Translations under genes and position numbers: made by a program | Notes under the pieces: generated by a model | Databases searched by the model: none | Seen by the model: only the letters and a program-made list of their open reading frames with translations | What the model was told of the DNA's origin: nothing | Assembly (NCBI RefSeq): GCF_020171785.1 | Contig: NZ_JAIVAE010000002.1 | Coordinates: 310,001-374,000, forward strand | Direction of reading: 5' to 3' | Origin: Guptibacillus hwajinpoensis | GTDB taxonomy: Bacteria > Bacillota > Bacilli > Bacillales > Guptibacillaceae | Length of the DNA: 64,000 nucleotides | Shown here: positions 17,289 to 26,997 of the stretch, piece after piece | Layout: each line of letters starts with the position of its first letter | How positions within the stretch are numbered: the first letter of the stretch is position 1

Positions 17289-17876
17289 TTACTTGTCTAA
17301 ATCTTGTTCCTCTTGCTGTTGTTTTAATTCATCTTCTTTTGACTTAGGTAGCTGTTTATCGTTCGAGCGAACCGGCTCTGGTTCGGATTTATTGGATTTG
17401 CTAGGAACTTCAGGCATTAACCTACCAACAATATCTGCAAGTTCCTCCATTATGCCTCCTACAGGATGCCCTCGTTTAATTTCAGTTGCCATTTGTTTTA
17501 ATCGATAAGTTGTATCTGCATCTGCAGTAACGACCGCATTTGCTCCATAAGGATCTTTTTGGAGTGCTTCTGCCACAGTATACTTAATGGAGCTTACACG
17601 TGTACGATCGAGTTTTTGATTCACATCAATTCCTACTACCGCATATTTCCCAGTAACAACTGCGGTTGCGTCATTGACATCAGGAACTTGTTTAGCAACA
17701 GTGACGAGATGTTCTGCAATCTCCGTCGCTGACATATTTTGATTCTCAGGTGTGCGCACCGACTGCTTTACGTATTGGACGCGCTCGGTCTGCTCTTTTT
17801 CTTCTGCAACAGGTTCATCATTTGCCTGACAGGCTGCAAGAAGAAAGAGAGCAATAATCCATTGAATTTTATACAT
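17289..17876 (-). CDS. ylaJ: YhcN/YlaJ-family sporulation lipoprotein
   Basis: 195 residues, ATG 17876 after ACGGAGG. Lipoprotein signal with lipobox LLAAC (Cys16), then the YhcN/YlaJ domain (about 45-150: ATEIAEHLVTVAKQVPDVNDATAVVTGKYAVVGIDV), and a Lys/Glu/Gln-rich tail. Family members are spore proteins with roles in germination or cortex integrity, made in the forespore. No sigma-G promoter could be fixed by eye. Confidence 0.9.
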   Translation of the reverse strand: MYKIQWIIALFLLAACQANDEPVAEEKEQTERVQYVKQSVRTPENQNMSATEIAEHLVTVAKQVPDVNDATAVVTGKYAVVGIDVNQKLDRTRVSSIKYTVAEALQKDPYGANAVVTADADTTYRLKQMATEIKRGHPVGGIMEELADIVGRLMPEVPSKSNKSEPEPVRSNDKQLPKSKEDELKQQQEEQDLDK

Positions 17877-18045
17877 TCGATTACCTCCGTAATGAGCAAT
17901 TTAGAAACAAATCACTGCAGTTTGTTAATTATTTTCTGAATAACCGTCTAACTTTATACGCTAGTTCATAGATTATAGAAAACGTAGATAGTCCCAACTG
18001 TTTTTCGTACCTGTTATAGCAATTTAAATTTGGTCAGGAGGCGAA

Positions 18046-19377
18046 GTGTTGGATAAAGTTTACGTCCTAGATACGAACGTGTTACTCCAGGATCCAAATG
18101 CGATTTATTCGTTTAATACGAATGAAATTGTCATTCCGGCAGTTGTGTTAGAAGAAGTGGATTCAAAGAAAAGGTACATGGATGAAATCGGAAGAAATGC
18201 CAGGCAAGTATCACGCATGATTGATGGCTTTCGAGAAAGAGGAAAGCTCCATGAGTCGATTCCGTTAGAAAATGGAGGAACGCTTCGAATCGAACTCAAC
18301 CATCGATCATTTCAATACTTACAAGATAAATTTGTGGAGAAAACAAACGATAATCGAATTCTAGCCGTGGCGTTAAATTTATTTTTAGAAGAAGGAAAGT
18401 TAAAATCAGGACGCACCGTTATTCTTGTGAGTAAGGATGCGTTGGTTCGTGTCAAAGCTGATGCAATGGGCATACAGGCAGAGGATTTTTTAACTGATAG
18501 AGTTGTGGAATTTAATCAAATTTACACAGGGTATGAGGAGAGATATGTCGATTCAGAACTACTGAATCAATTTTTTGAGAAGCAATTTATTGATGCTAAG
18601 AAACTAAAGGGAAGGCCGCTCTATCCTAATCAATATGTGATTTTAAAAGACCCTGTACAGGCCTCTTCATCGGGTATTGGTAAAGTCGACAAAAATGGGA
18701 AAAGAATTGAAAAAACGGCGATGGAAACGGAGTATATGTGGGGGATAGGTCCTCGAAACGTTCAGCAAAGAATGGCCCTGGACCTGCTTGTTCGAAGTGA
18801 TATTCCTCTCGTTACTCTAGTAGGGAAGGCAGGAACAGGGAAAACGTTGCTTGCGATGGCAGCTGGTTTGATGCAAACAGAAGATTTAAATCGATACAAA
18901 AAGCTATTTATTGCAAGACCGATTGTACCAGTTGGAAAAGATATTGGGTTTTTACCTGGTGAGAAAGAAGAAAAGCTGCGCCCCTGGATGCAGCCAATCT
19001 ATGATAATTTGGAGTACTTATTTAATGTGAAGAAAACGGGTGAGCTTGAAAAGATTCTCTCGGGAATCGGTTCCATTCAAGTAGAAGCACTGACGTATAT
19101 TCGTGGTAGGAGTTTACCTGATCAGTATATTATCATCGATGAAGCCCAGAATTTAACGAAGCACGAAGTAAAAACCATTTTAACGAGGGTGGGCGAAGGA
19201 AGTAAGATTGTGCTTCTCGGTGATCCGCAACAAATTGATCATCCTTATCTAGATGAGTATACAAATGGACTTACGTATGTTGTAGAAAAATTTAAAGATC
19301 AGCCGCTTAGCGGACATGTTAAGCTCGAGAAAGGTGAACGTTCTCTGCTTGCCCGAATTGCAGCTGATCTTCTTTAA
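18046..19377 (+). CDS. ylaK: PhoH-family ATPase with N-terminal PIN domain (YlaK)
   Basis: 443 residues; GTG 18046 or TTG 18049 follow AGGAGG (18036-18041). The N-terminal PIN nuclease domain (about 5-140) shows VLDTNVLL with D9, EEVDSKK, and NDNRI. The C-terminal PhoH ATPase has Walker A GKAGTGKT at 260-267, Walker B YIIIDEAQN near 365, and GDPQQIDHPY. PIN-PhoH proteins of this type are thought to be RNA helicase/RNases (as shown for PhoH2 homologues). Very close to B. subtilis YlaK. It ends by 3-base overlap with a convergent gene. Confidence 0.92.
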   Translation: MLDKVYVLDTNVLLQDPNAIYSFNTNEIVIPAVVLEEVDSKKRYMDEIGRNARQVSRMIDGFRERGKLHESIPLENGGTLRIELNHRSFQYLQDKFVEKTNDNRILAVALNLFLEEGKLKSGRTVILVSKDALVRVKADAMGIQAEDFLTDRVVEFNQIYTGYEERYVDSELLNQFFEKQFIDAKKLKGRPLYPNQYVILKDPVQASSSGIGKVDKNGKRIEKTAMETEYMWGIGPRNVQQRMALDLLVRSDIPLVTLVGKAGTGKTLLAMAAGLMQTEDLNRYKKLFIARPIVPVGKDIGFLPGEKEEKLRPWMQPIYDNLEYLFNVKKTGELEKILSGIGSIQVEALTYIRGRSLPDQYIIIDEAQNLTKHEVKTILTRVGEGSKIVLLGDPQQIDHPYLDEYTNGLTYVVEKFKDQPLSGHVKLEKGERSLLARIAADLL

Positions 19378-19862
19378 ATGACGGTAATACCTAAAATATT
19401 CTTAAGGGGGTCTGAAGCATTAGATCCATCTCCAAAATAGAAGTGAGTAGGTCCATCTTCCCTGAGCGGCTTTCCGTCTTTTGAAAAGCGAAGAAAGCCG
19501 TTCATCGCTTCTTCCATTGTTAAAACATGCTGGTTACCATCACTCGATTCAAGCTGAACCCTGTCACTAGCGGGCTCGGCATTAGAGAGAAATGGTTTTA
19601 ACGGAATAACAAAGCTTCCGGTTAATACTCGTTCTTTCTCAAAACGTTTAATGCTTTTGTTAACGGGAGGTTTGATCCCTGTGCGTTCTCTTTCCCATCG
19701 CTCGGCTTGAGCTCGGATGTAATCGTTCTCATTCGTTTTCATTGAATCGTCAAATTTCAAAAAATCTTCTAGTTCAATCTTGCGATCATCAAAAATCCAT
19801 ACGCTTGCATCTAAGGTAATGGCATAATTGACTTTCCCCTTGATGGGTAGAATCGTTTCCAT
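19374..19862 (-). CDS. conserved protein of unknown function (convergent with ylaK)
   Basis: 162 residues from ATG 19862, with GGGGTG 6 bases upstream ([31 protein letters not shown]). The frame is open a further 31 codons to TTG 19955 and would add a CDKCKH motif, but that part lies against the glsA leader and lacks a good ribosome-binding site. The protein looks soluble and mostly beta at the N terminus, ending [20 protein letters not shown] do not recognise a family with a known function. Confidence 0.72.
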   Translation of the reverse strand: METILPIKGKVNYAITLDASVWIFDDRKIELEDFLKFDDSMKTNENDYIRAQAERWERERTGIKPPVNKSIKRFEKERVLTGSFVIPLKPFLSNAEPASDRVQLESSDGNQHVLTMEEAMNGFLRFSKDGKPLREDGPTHFYFGDGSNASDPLKNILGITVI

Positions 19863-19980
19863 CTCATACACCCCACTATCAAAATCTTTTGCAAACCAAG
19901 TATACCGGTTATGCTTGCATTTGTCACATTTGGGGAACAGTAGGGCGAGAGTCAATTTTTTCCGAGCGGGAGGATTTAAT

Positions 19981-20910
19981 ATGAGATGTCGTACAGAAGA
20001 AGAACTAGTAGAACTAGTCAGACGAAGTAAACCTTATACAAAGGATGGGAAAGTAGCGGACTATATCCCAGCTCTTGCAAAAGCAGAGCCCGATAAACTT
20101 GCCATTGCCATTTATTCTAAAGAAGATGGTTGCTTATCTGCCGGTGATGTTGGAGAGACGTTTACGTTACAAAGTATCTCTAAAGTTCTTACTTTAGCTC
20201 TTGCCATCATGGATGCAGGAGAAGAGCACGTTTTCTCAAGGGTAGGAATGGAACCGACGGGAGATCCGTTTAATTCTATTGCGAAGCTTGAGACGATGGT
20301 GCCCTCAAAACCTCTCAACCCAATGATAAATGCCGGAGCTTTGGTTGTAACAAATATGATTCATGGAAACTCAGTGGAAGAAAAAGTTGGGCGGATTTTA
20401 CAGCTCATACACGACATGACGAATAACTCGAGTATCGGAATAAATATGGAAGTAGCTGATTCAGAATATCAGTCGGCTAATCTTAATAGAGCATTAAGTT
20501 ACTTTATGAAACAACATGGCATCATAGACAATGACGTTGAAATGCTTCTTGAAGCCTACACAAAACAGTGTGCCATTGAAGTGAATTGTAAGGACCTTGC
20601 TAGGATCGGGATGGTTCTTGCAAATGAAGGTAGGGATCCTGAAACAGAACGGAGAATTATCCCTAGATACATTGCGAGAATTGTAAAAACATTTATGGTA
20701 ACGTGTGGGATGTACAACGCTTCAGGCGAATTTGCTATTAACGTAGCGATACCTGCCAAGAGTGGTGTGTCGGGTGGGATTTTAAGCCTTGTACCAAATG
20801 AAATGGGAATTGGAGTCTACAGTCCACCACTTGATGCGAAAGGAAATAGTATTGCAGGTAATAAACTCCTTGAAAATTTATCTTCACAGTATGGACTTAG
20901 TATTTTTTAA
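19981..20910 (+). CDS. glsA: glutaminase A
   Basis: 309 residues from ATG 19981 after GGGAGG (19968-19973). Serine-dependent beta-lactamase-fold glutaminase converting glutamine to glutamate and ammonia. The SxxK catalytic motif is S65-I-S-K68, followed by [13 protein letters not shown] (conserved Asn), the [24 protein letters not shown] segment carrying the catalytic tyrosine region and the substrate loop. Equivalent to B. subtilis ylaM (glsA2). It might help pH or nitrogen homeostasis. Genes around it conserve the B. subtilis order. Confidence 0.94.
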   Translation: MRCRTEEELVELVRRSKPYTKDGKVADYIPALAKAEPDKLAIAIYSKEDGCLSAGDVGETFTLQSISKVLTLALAIMDAGEEHVFSRVGMEPTGDPFNSIAKLETMVPSKPLNPMINAGALVVTNMIHGNSVEEKVGRILQLIHDMTNNSSIGINMEVADSEYQSANLNRALSYFMKQHGIIDNDVEMLLEAYTKQCAIEVNCKDLARIGMVLANEGRDPETERRIIPRYIARIVKTFMVTCGMYNASGEFAINVAIPAKSGVSGGILSLVPNEMGIGVYSPPLDAKGNSIAGNKLLENLSSQYGLSIF

Positions 20911-20937
20911 AGATGGTTGCGTTTACCCTGCTTTTTC

Positions 20938-20966
20938 TTGCAATTTTTTTGTATTCCTTTTATGAT
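20938..20966 (+). promoter_or_regulatory. sigma-A promoter of ylaN
   Basis: -35 TTGCAA (20938-20943), 17-bp T-rich spacer, -10 TATGAT (20961-20966), 38 bases before the ylaN start. Confidence 0.78.
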
Positions 20967-21003
20967 AAGAGAAGGAATGGGAAAGGGAACGGAGGGATCA
21001 GAT

Positions 21004-21285
21004 TTGTCAACTGGTATGGCAACAGGACATCGTGAAAAAGCATACGAGCTGTTAAAAGCCGATGCTCATAAGATCCTAAAACTTATCGAAGTTCAAATGG
21101 AGAATTTAACGATGCCTCAGTGTCCTCTGTATGAAGAGGTTCTTGATACGCAAATGTTTGGTTTATCTCGCGAAATTGACTTCGCGGTTCGTCTTGGATT
21201 AGTTAATGAAGAGGATGGCAAAGAATTGCTTGAATCACTCGAGCGCCAGCTTTCAGCTCTTCACGAAGCTAGTATGAGGAAATAA
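21004..21285 (+). CDS. ylaN: YlaN family iron-homeostasis protein
   Basis: 93 residues starting at TTG 21004, 7 bases after GGAGGG; the longer frame upstream contains the promoter and is not coding. The core [20 protein letters not shown] is followed by [20 protein letters not shown], nearly identical to B. subtilis YlaN, also 93 residues. YlaN is needed for growth at low iron and has been reported to bind Fe(II) and relieve Fur repression. It is a small all-helical protein. Single-gene unit with its own promoter and terminator. Confidence 0.94.
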   Translation: MSTGMATGHREKAYELLKADAHKILKLIEVQMENLTMPQCPLYEEVLDTQMFGLSREIDFAVRLGLVNEEDGKELLESLERQLSALHEASMRK

Positions 21286-21287
21286 TG

Positions 21288-21325
21288 AAAGCTCAAACTA
21301 TCGTAGATAGTTTGAGCTTTTTGTT
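21288..21325 (+). terminator. intrinsic terminator of ylaN
   Basis: 15-bp perfect stem (21288-21302 with 21306-21320), GTA loop, T-rich tail. Confidence 0.92.
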
Positions 21326-21474
21326 TTTCTGTAGAGAACCAGTTTAAATGAGTTCAAAGTGTAAATCGCTCGTTCTCTTTAAGCAGACACATTAATTTCC
21401 GAGTATGAGCAGAAAATATGATAGAATACGAGTAGGTTATGAAAGAATTCAGAAGATTTTAGGAGTAGATACGA

Positions 21475-21909
21475 ATGAATGATTTGCTCATGGTGCTCCT
21501 GATCATTGCTCCAATCAGTTTGTTATTTCATGAAGCAGGACATACACTGGCCGCAAACATTTTCACATCCTCCAGTGTAAACCTTCATCTTGGGATCGGA
21601 CCAAGAGTATTGACATGGAAGCATTCTAGAGGAGAAGTAGCCGTTAACGCCTTCTATTTTGCAGGAGGAATGACCATCAGTGCACAACCTGAAAAACCCT
21701 ATGCAAAAGTAGCCATCGCCATAGCTGGTCCACTCGTTAACCTCACGATCGCTGCACTAATACTTCTTTATCCGTTCCATCCATCTATCACAACCTGGGT
21801 TTTATTCTTTAACCTCTGGCTAGGCATAACCAACCTGATCCCTTTCAAACTGCTAGGAAAAGAATCAGACGGATGGACCATCGTAAAAGCGATAATCAAA
21901 AAAACTTAA
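21475..21909 (+). CDS. small M50-like (site-2 protease family) membrane protein
   Basis: 144 residues, ATG 21475 after TTAGGAG. The HExxH metal motif FHEAGH is in the first transmembrane helix (about residue 17-22), and a C-terminal SDGWTI could give the third ligand (NPxPxxDG-like). Hydrophobic segments at about 3-25, 60-75, 78-95 and 100-118. This is a minimal M50 peptidase: no PDZ domain, and shorter than RseP or SpoIVFB. Active protease is likely from motifs, but the substrate is unknown. Not in this position in B. subtilis. Confidence 0.78.
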   Translation: MNDLLMVLLIIAPISLLFHEAGHTLAANIFTSSSVNLHLGIGPRVLTWKHSRGEVAVNAFYFAGGMTISAQPEKPYAKVAIAIAGPLVNLTIAALILLYPFHPSITTWVLFFNLWLGITNLIPFKLLGKESDGWTIVKAIIKKT

Positions 21910-21964
21910 TTTCTATAGGACAGGCAGGTTTCAAACAAAAACCATCGAAACCTATACATACTTC

Positions 21965-22242
21965 GAAAAGCGGAGACGAGCGTTTAGAAATGGAGATATT
22001 GGAGCTCTTGAACGAGAACACGCTTTTTGTGTTCTGGTGAAAGAGTGAAATATCGCAGTTTCTGCGAGTCGCAGCTGGACAAGAAAAGCGTAGCGGGCCC
22101 GTTTAAATCCGCAGGATGTTGGAGCCCTTTCGAATGAGACGCTTTTTGTCTCAATCGAAAGGGCGAAACAGCCGGAGGATTTGGCCCGCGCAGCTGGACA
22201 AGAAAAGCGGAGACGAGCGTTTAGAAACGGAGCCTGCCCGCT
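21965..22242. repeat. tandem palindromic intergenic repeat, two full units and one partial
   Basis: Units begin at GAAAAGCG at 21965, 22083 and 22202, so spacing is 118 and 119 bp. The first two end in GCAGCTGGACAA; the third stops after about 41 bp. Units diverge internally but keep the plan: a hairpin with a GCTTTTT loop (unit 1 GAACAC/GTGTTC near 22015-22033; unit 2 a ~17-bp arm from CCCTTTCGA to TCGAAAGGG around 22125-22163). The look is that of the AAAAGCGGAGACG-type intergenic palindromes common in Bacillaceae genomes, which is recollection, not a search result. It fills the 434-bp gap before ftsW. Confidence 0.8.
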
Positions 22243-22343
22243 AAAACACTTAAAAGGTATCCAAATGAAAACCACCACCATCAAATCGAACTGTGAACTG
22301 ATGAGGACTTCTTAAGAGAAAATAAACAGGTAGGATGACGTCT

Positions 22344-23504
22344 ATGATTAAAAAATTATTTAAGCATTATGATTACTCGTTAATCATTAGTGTGCTACTA
22401 TTGTGCGGATTTGGACTTGTGATGGTTTATAGTGCAAGTATGGTTTGGGCTGTTATGCGCCATGAAACAAATAGTGCTTATTTCTTTAATAGGCAAATTA
22501 TTTGGCTAGCGGCTTCCCTTATTATGTTTTTCCTTGCGATGATGTTTCCTTATAAGGCGTATCGGAAGTTTATTGTACCGATCCTTGGATTATCCGTCAT
22601 CTCGCTATTGCTTGTGAAAGTAATCGGCTCAACAACGAATAATGCTCAAAGTTGGATTGAGATTGGCGCCTTTAGCTTTCAGCCGTCTGAATTTGTCAAA
22701 CTTGGGTTAATTATTTACCTTGCTGCCATTTACTCCAAAAAGCAAGCTTATATTTCTAATTTTGTAAGAGGGGCTATGCCGCCACTTCTCGTAATTGGCT
22801 TGATTTTTGCATTAGTTGCTTCACAGCCAGACTTAGGTACAGCGATGATTATCGCATTAACTTCTGGAATCGTGATTTTCTGCTCTGGAATGAAGTGGAG
22901 CCATATTTTGGGCCTTATCATAATCGGTGGCATTGTGTTCGGCTTAGCCTGGATGTCGCTATCGCCTGAACAAGCTTCAAGATTTACAGGTGCTTATGAT
23001 CCTTTTTCAGATCCAGAAGATAGTGGCTTTCACCTTATTAATTCTTATATTGCGATAGCATCAGGAGGCATTACTGGCCAGGGATTTGGACAAAGCATAC
23101 AAAAATACGGCTTTCTCCCTGAACCCCATACCGATTTCATTATGGCGATTGTCGCTGAAGAGTTGGGGCTGTTAGGAGTTGTATTTGTAATTGGATTGCT
23201 AGGCTATATCGTCTTCAAAGGGTTTGTTATTGGAATTCGATGTAAGGATACTTTCGGCAGTTTGTTAGCGATTGGGATTTCTGGAATGATTGGTGTTCAG
23301 ACCGCCGTTAATTTGGGTGCTATTACTGGCTGGTTACCCGTTACAGGTGTTCCGCTCCCATTTATAAGCTATGGAGGTTCATCTTTAATTCTACTAATGA
23401 TATCAGTAGGGATATTAATAAACGTTTCTGCGTTTGTGAATATAAGAAAAGAACAAAAAACAGGTTATATCAACAAGGATAGTAACGTTGAAATGCAGCT
23501 TTAG
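22344..23504 (+). CDS. ftsW: FtsW/SEDS peptidoglycan polymerase
   Basis: 386 residues from ATG 22344; ATG 22335 is in frame but touches the GGTAGG site. Ten hydrophobic segments with SEDS signatures: LVMVYSASMVWA, PSEFVKLGLIIYLA, SQPDLGTAMI, the catalytic-region AIVAEELGLLG, and the C-terminal GVPLPFISYGGSSL. It polymerises septal glycan strands from lipid II together with a class B PBP, here probably PBP2B encoded at 61 kb. As in B. subtilis (ylaO) it precedes pycA, 17 bases away, suggesting read-through. Confidence 0.92.
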   Translation: MIKKLFKHYDYSLIISVLLLCGFGLVMVYSASMVWAVMRHETNSAYFFNRQIIWLAASLIMFFLAMMFPYKAYRKFIVPILGLSVISLLLVKVIGSTTNNAQSWIEIGAFSFQPSEFVKLGLIIYLAAIYSKKQAYISNFVRGAMPPLLVIGLIFALVASQPDLGTAMIIALTSGIVIFCSGMKWSHILGLIIIGGIVFGLAWMSLSPEQASRFTGAYDPFSDPEDSGFHLINSYIAIASGGITGQGFGQSIQKYGFLPEPHTDFIMAIVAEELGLLGVVFVIGLLGYIVFKGFVIGIRCKDTFGSLLAIGISGMIGVQTAVNLGAITGWLPVTGVPLPFISYGGSSLILLMISVGILINVSAFVNIRKEQKTGYINKDSNVEMQL

Positions 23505-23521
23505 TTTAAGGAGGAATTATC

Positions 23522-26500
23522 ATGACAGCTATTTCAAAAATTCTTGTCGCCAATCGAGGGGAAATCGCAATTCGTATTTTTCGTGCCTGTACGGAGTTAA
23601 ATATCCGGACAGTCGCGATTTATTCAAAAGAAGACAGTGGTTCTTATCATCGGTATAAAGCAGATGAAGCTTATCTTGTTGGAGAAGATAAGAAGCCGAT
23701 CGATGCTTATCTTGATATTGAGGGGATTATTGAAATTGCCAAAACAAATAATATCGATGCGATCCATCCTGGCTATGGTTTTCTTTCAGAAAACCTTCAG
23801 TTCGCCAAACGTTGTGAAGAAGAAGGCATCATATTTATTGGTCCAGAGCTTGAACACCTTAGAATGTTTGGAGATAAAGTGGAGGCGAGAAAGCAAGCGA
23901 TTCTTGCGGGTCTTCCCGTTATCCCTGGAACAGATGGCCCGGTGGAAGGACTTGATGAGGTAAAGGCTTTTGCTGATGAAAATGGCTATCCTCTGATGAT
24001 AAAGGCTGCTCTTGGTGGCGGTGGAAGAGGAATGCGGATCGTTCGAAGCCAGGAAGCGCTCGCGGATGCATACGATCGCGCGAAATCAGAAGCGAAAGCG
24101 GCTTTCGGTGCAGATGATATTTATGTGGAGAAGTTTGTCGAGAACCCTAAGCACATTGAAGTTCAAATTCTTGGAGATAAACATGGAAATACAATTCATC
24201 TCTATGAAAGAGATTGCTCTGTCCAGCGTCGCCATCAAAAAGTTGTTGAAGTAGCACCAAGCGTGTCTCTTAGTGAGAATGCTAGGAGAGAGATATGTGA
24301 AGCTGCCGTTAAGCTGATGGAAAATGTGCAGTACGTTAACGCAGGTACAGTAGAGTTTCTAGTTAATCAAAACGGTGAGTTTTATTTTATAGAAGTAAAT
24401 CCCCGCGTGCAGGTTGAACATACAATTACAGAAATGATTACGGGCATCGATATTGTGCAATCACAAATCATGATTGCTGAAGGTGAAAATATTCATGGTG
24501 ATCGCCTCGGTATTCCAGAGCAAGAGGCCATCGACTGTCACGGCTATGCCATTCAATGTCGTGTTACCACAGAAGATCCGGAGAACAACTTTATGCCAGA
24601 TACCGGAAAGCTTATGGCTTATCGATCAGGTGGAGGCTTTGGCGTACGTCTGGATGCAGGGAATGCTTACCAGGGCGCGGTTATTACCCCGTATTATGAT
24701 TCATTGCTTGTTAAGCTCTCGACCTGGGCACTAAGTTTTGACCATGCTTCATCTAAAATGGTCAGAAATTTAAAAGAATTCCGGATTAGAGGAATTAAAA
24801 CAAATATTGCATTTCTTGAAAATGTAATGAAACATGAGAATTTCCGATCAGGTGTTTATGATACGTCATTCATAGATTCATCACCAGAGCTGTTTGTGTT
24901 TCCAAAGCGAAAGGACCGCGGAACGAAGATGCTCTCGTACATTGGGAATATTACGGTTAATGGATTTCCTGGTCTTGATAATAAGAAAAAACCAACATTT
25001 TCAAAAAGAAGGGTACCGCATTTAAAATACAGTGAAGAAATCCCTCGAGGTACTAAGCAAATTCTTGATGAAGAAGGGGCAGAGGGACTTGTACAATGGG
25101 TGAAAGAGCAGAAGAAGACCTTGCTCACAGACACAACATTCCGAGATGGGCATCAATCGCTTCTCGCCACAAGAATGCGTACAACAGATTTACTTCACAT
25201 TGCAGGTCCAACAGCGAGAATGACGCCGAATTTGTTTTCAATGGAAATGTGGGGCGGGGCAACGTTTGATGTTTCTCTCCGCTACTTAAAAGAAGATCCG
25301 TGGGATCGTCTAATAAAATTGAGAAAGCAAGTGCCGAACGTCATGTTCCAAATGTTACTACGCGCTTCGAATGCTGTTGGTTATAAGAACTATCCAGATA
25401 ACTTAATTCGTGAATTTGTACAAAAGTCTGCTGATGCTGGCATTGACGTATTCCGTATATTTGATAGTTTGAACTGGGTGGAAGGTATGACAAAGGCCAT
25501 TGAGGCAGTGCGTGAAACAGGGAAGATTGCTGAAGCATCGATTTGTTATACTGGGGATATTTCTGATCCTTCTAAATCAAAATACAACTTAACTTATTAT
25601 CAAGAGCTTGCTAAAGAGTTAGAACAAGCGGGAGCACATATTCTAGGCATAAAGGACATGGCTGGCCTTTTGAAACCACATGCCGCATATGAACTCGTTT
25701 CAACTTTAAAGGAAACAGTCTCAATCCCAATCCACCTTCATACGCATGATACGAGCGGTAACGGAATCTATACATACGCAAAAGCCATTGAGGCAGGCGT
25801 AGATATTGTAGATGTAGCAGTAAGCTCTATGGCAGGCTTAACATCTCAACCAAGTGCTAATTCCTTGTATTATGCACTTGATGGATCAGACAGAAAGCCG
25901 GACATCAATATAAACGCGCTAGAGCAATTGTCTCATTACTGGGAGGATACTCGAAAATATTATAGCGGGTTTGAAAGTGGCATGACAGCTCCGCACACAG
26001 AAGTGTACGAACATGAAATGCCAGGCGGGCAATATAGTAACCTTCAACAGCAAGCAAAAGGTGTTGGTTTAGGAGAACGCTGGGATGAAGTTAAGCGAAT
26101 GTACCGAAGAGTAAATGAAATGTTTGGTGACATTGTAAAAGTAACACCTTCTTCAAAAGTTGTCGGGGATATGGCGCTATACATGGTCCAAAATAACTTA
26201 ACTGAAGACGACGTTTATGACCGTGGTGAAACGCTTGATTTTCCTGATTCTGTAGTTGAACTATTCCAGGGTTACCTTGGCCAGCCTTATCAAGGATTCC
26301 CAAAAGAACTTCAGCAAATTATTCTTAAAGGGAGAGAGCCAATTACGACACGGCCGGGGGAACTCCTCGAACCTGTGAATTTTACAGATTTGAAAGAGAC
26401 TCTTTACCACAAACTAAATCGTCAAGTTACGAGCCATGATCTTATCTCTTATGCGCTCTATCCAAAAGTCTATCTAGAGTATGAAGAGGTTCAGGAAATG

Positions 26501-26962
26501 TTTGGAGACGTATCTGTTCTTGATACACCAACCTTCCTTTATGGCATGCGTTTAGGTGAAGAAGTTGAAGTAGAGATTGAGCAGGGTAAGACGTTGATTG
26601 TAAAGCTAGTATCCATTGGAGAGCCAAACATAGAAGGAAAGCGTACGCTTTACTTTGAGTTGAATGGTCAGCCTCGTGAAGTAGTTATTAAAGATGAAAA
26701 TATTAAAACCGCTATCGCTGCTAAACCAAAAGCAGATCGCGCTAATCCTAATCACATTGGTGCAACAATGCCTGGAACAGTGATAAAGGTACTTGTAGAA
26801 AAAGGTGAGAGAGTAAACAAAGGCGACCACCTGATGATTACAGAAGCGATGAAAATGGAAACAACGGTTCAAGCTCCTCGAAGTGGGGTTGTGGAACATA
26901 TTCATGTAGCAAATGGTGAGGGTATTGAATCAGGAGATCTATTGTTAGAAATGAACGAATGA
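23522..26962 (+). CDS. pyc: pyruvate carboxylase
   Basis: 1146 residues, ATG 23522 after AAGGAGG. Full-length single-chain enzyme making oxaloacetate from pyruvate, bicarbonate and ATP. Domains: biotin carboxylase 1-~460 (ATP-grasp glycine loop ALGGGGRGMRI, EVNPRVQVEHT); carboxyltransferase ~530-800 with TFRDGHQSLLATR and the metal-binding HLHTHDTSGN; the allosteric/PC tetramerisation region; and a biotinyl domain with biotin lysine K1111 in EAMKMET. Equivalent to B. subtilis pycA, also downstream of ftsW. It replenishes the TCA cycle and is probably activated by acetyl-CoA. Confidence 0.97.
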   Translation: MTAISKILVANRGEIAIRIFRACTELNIRTVAIYSKEDSGSYHRYKADEAYLVGEDKKPIDAYLDIEGIIEIAKTNNIDAIHPGYGFLSENLQFAKRCEEEGIIFIGPELEHLRMFGDKVEARKQAILAGLPVIPGTDGPVEGLDEVKAFADENGYPLMIKAALGGGGRGMRIVRSQEALADAYDRAKSEAKAAFGADDIYVEKFVENPKHIEVQILGDKHGNTIHLYERDCSVQRRHQKVVEVAPSVSLSENARREICEAAVKLMENVQYVNAGTVEFLVNQNGEFYFIEVNPRVQVEHTITEMITGIDIVQSQIMIAEGENIHGDRLGIPEQEAIDCHGYAIQCRVTTEDPENNFMPDTGKLMAYRSGGGFGVRLDAGNAYQGAVITPYYDSLLVKLSTWALSFDHASSKMVRNLKEFRIRGIKTNIAFLENVMKHENFRSGVYDTSFIDSSPELFVFPKRKDRGTKMLSYIGNITVNGFPGLDNKKKPTFSKRRVPHLKYSEEIPRGTKQILDEEGAEGLVQWVKEQKKTLLTDTTFRDGHQSLLATRMRTTDLLHIAGPTARMTPNLFSMEMWGGATFDVSLRYLKEDPWDRLIKLRKQVPNVMFQMLLRASNAVGYKNYPDNLIREFVQKSADAGIDVFRIFDSLNWVEGMTKAIEAVRETGKIAEASICYTGDISDPSKSKYNLTYYQELAKELEQAGAHILGIKDMAGLLKPHAAYELVSTLKETVSIPIHLHTHDTSGNGIYTYAKAIEAGVDIVDVAVSSMAGLTSQPSANSLYYALDGSDRKPDININALEQLSHYWEDTRKYYSGFESGMTAPHTEVYEHEMPGGQYSNLQQQAKGVGLGERWDEVKRMYRRVNEMFGDIVKVTPSSKVVGDMALYMVQNNLTEDDVYDRGETLDFPDSVVELFQGYLGQPYQGFPKELQQIILKGREPITTRPGELLEPVNFTDLKETLYHKLNRQVTSHDLISYALYPKVYLEYEEVQEMFGDVSVLDTPTFLYGMRLGEEVEVEIEQGKTLIVKLVSIGEPNIEGKRTLYFELNGQPREVVIKDENIKTAIAAKPKADRANPNHIGATMPGTVIKVLVEKGERVNKGDHLMITEAMKMETTVQAPRSGVVEHIHVANGEGIESGDLLLEMNE

Positions 26963-26997
26963 AAAAAAGCTGCGCATTTTGCGCAGCTTTTTTTATT
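26962..26997. terminator. bidirectional terminator of pyc and ctaA
   Basis: 14-bp stem with AAAAAAA/TTTTTTT at the base and GCTGCGC/GCGCAGC core; it overlaps the last base of pyc and the stop of ctaA. Confidence 0.93.

Noticed and set aside
19862-19955. N-terminal extension with a CDKCKH zinc-like motif on the gene convergent with ylaK
   Set aside because: The extension lacks a ribosome-binding site, while ATG 19862 has GGGGTG at a good distance.
21952-22284. 110-codon minus-strand reading frame in the repeat array
   Set aside because: It is made entirely of the palindromic repeats, has no ribosome-binding site, and is low-complexity.
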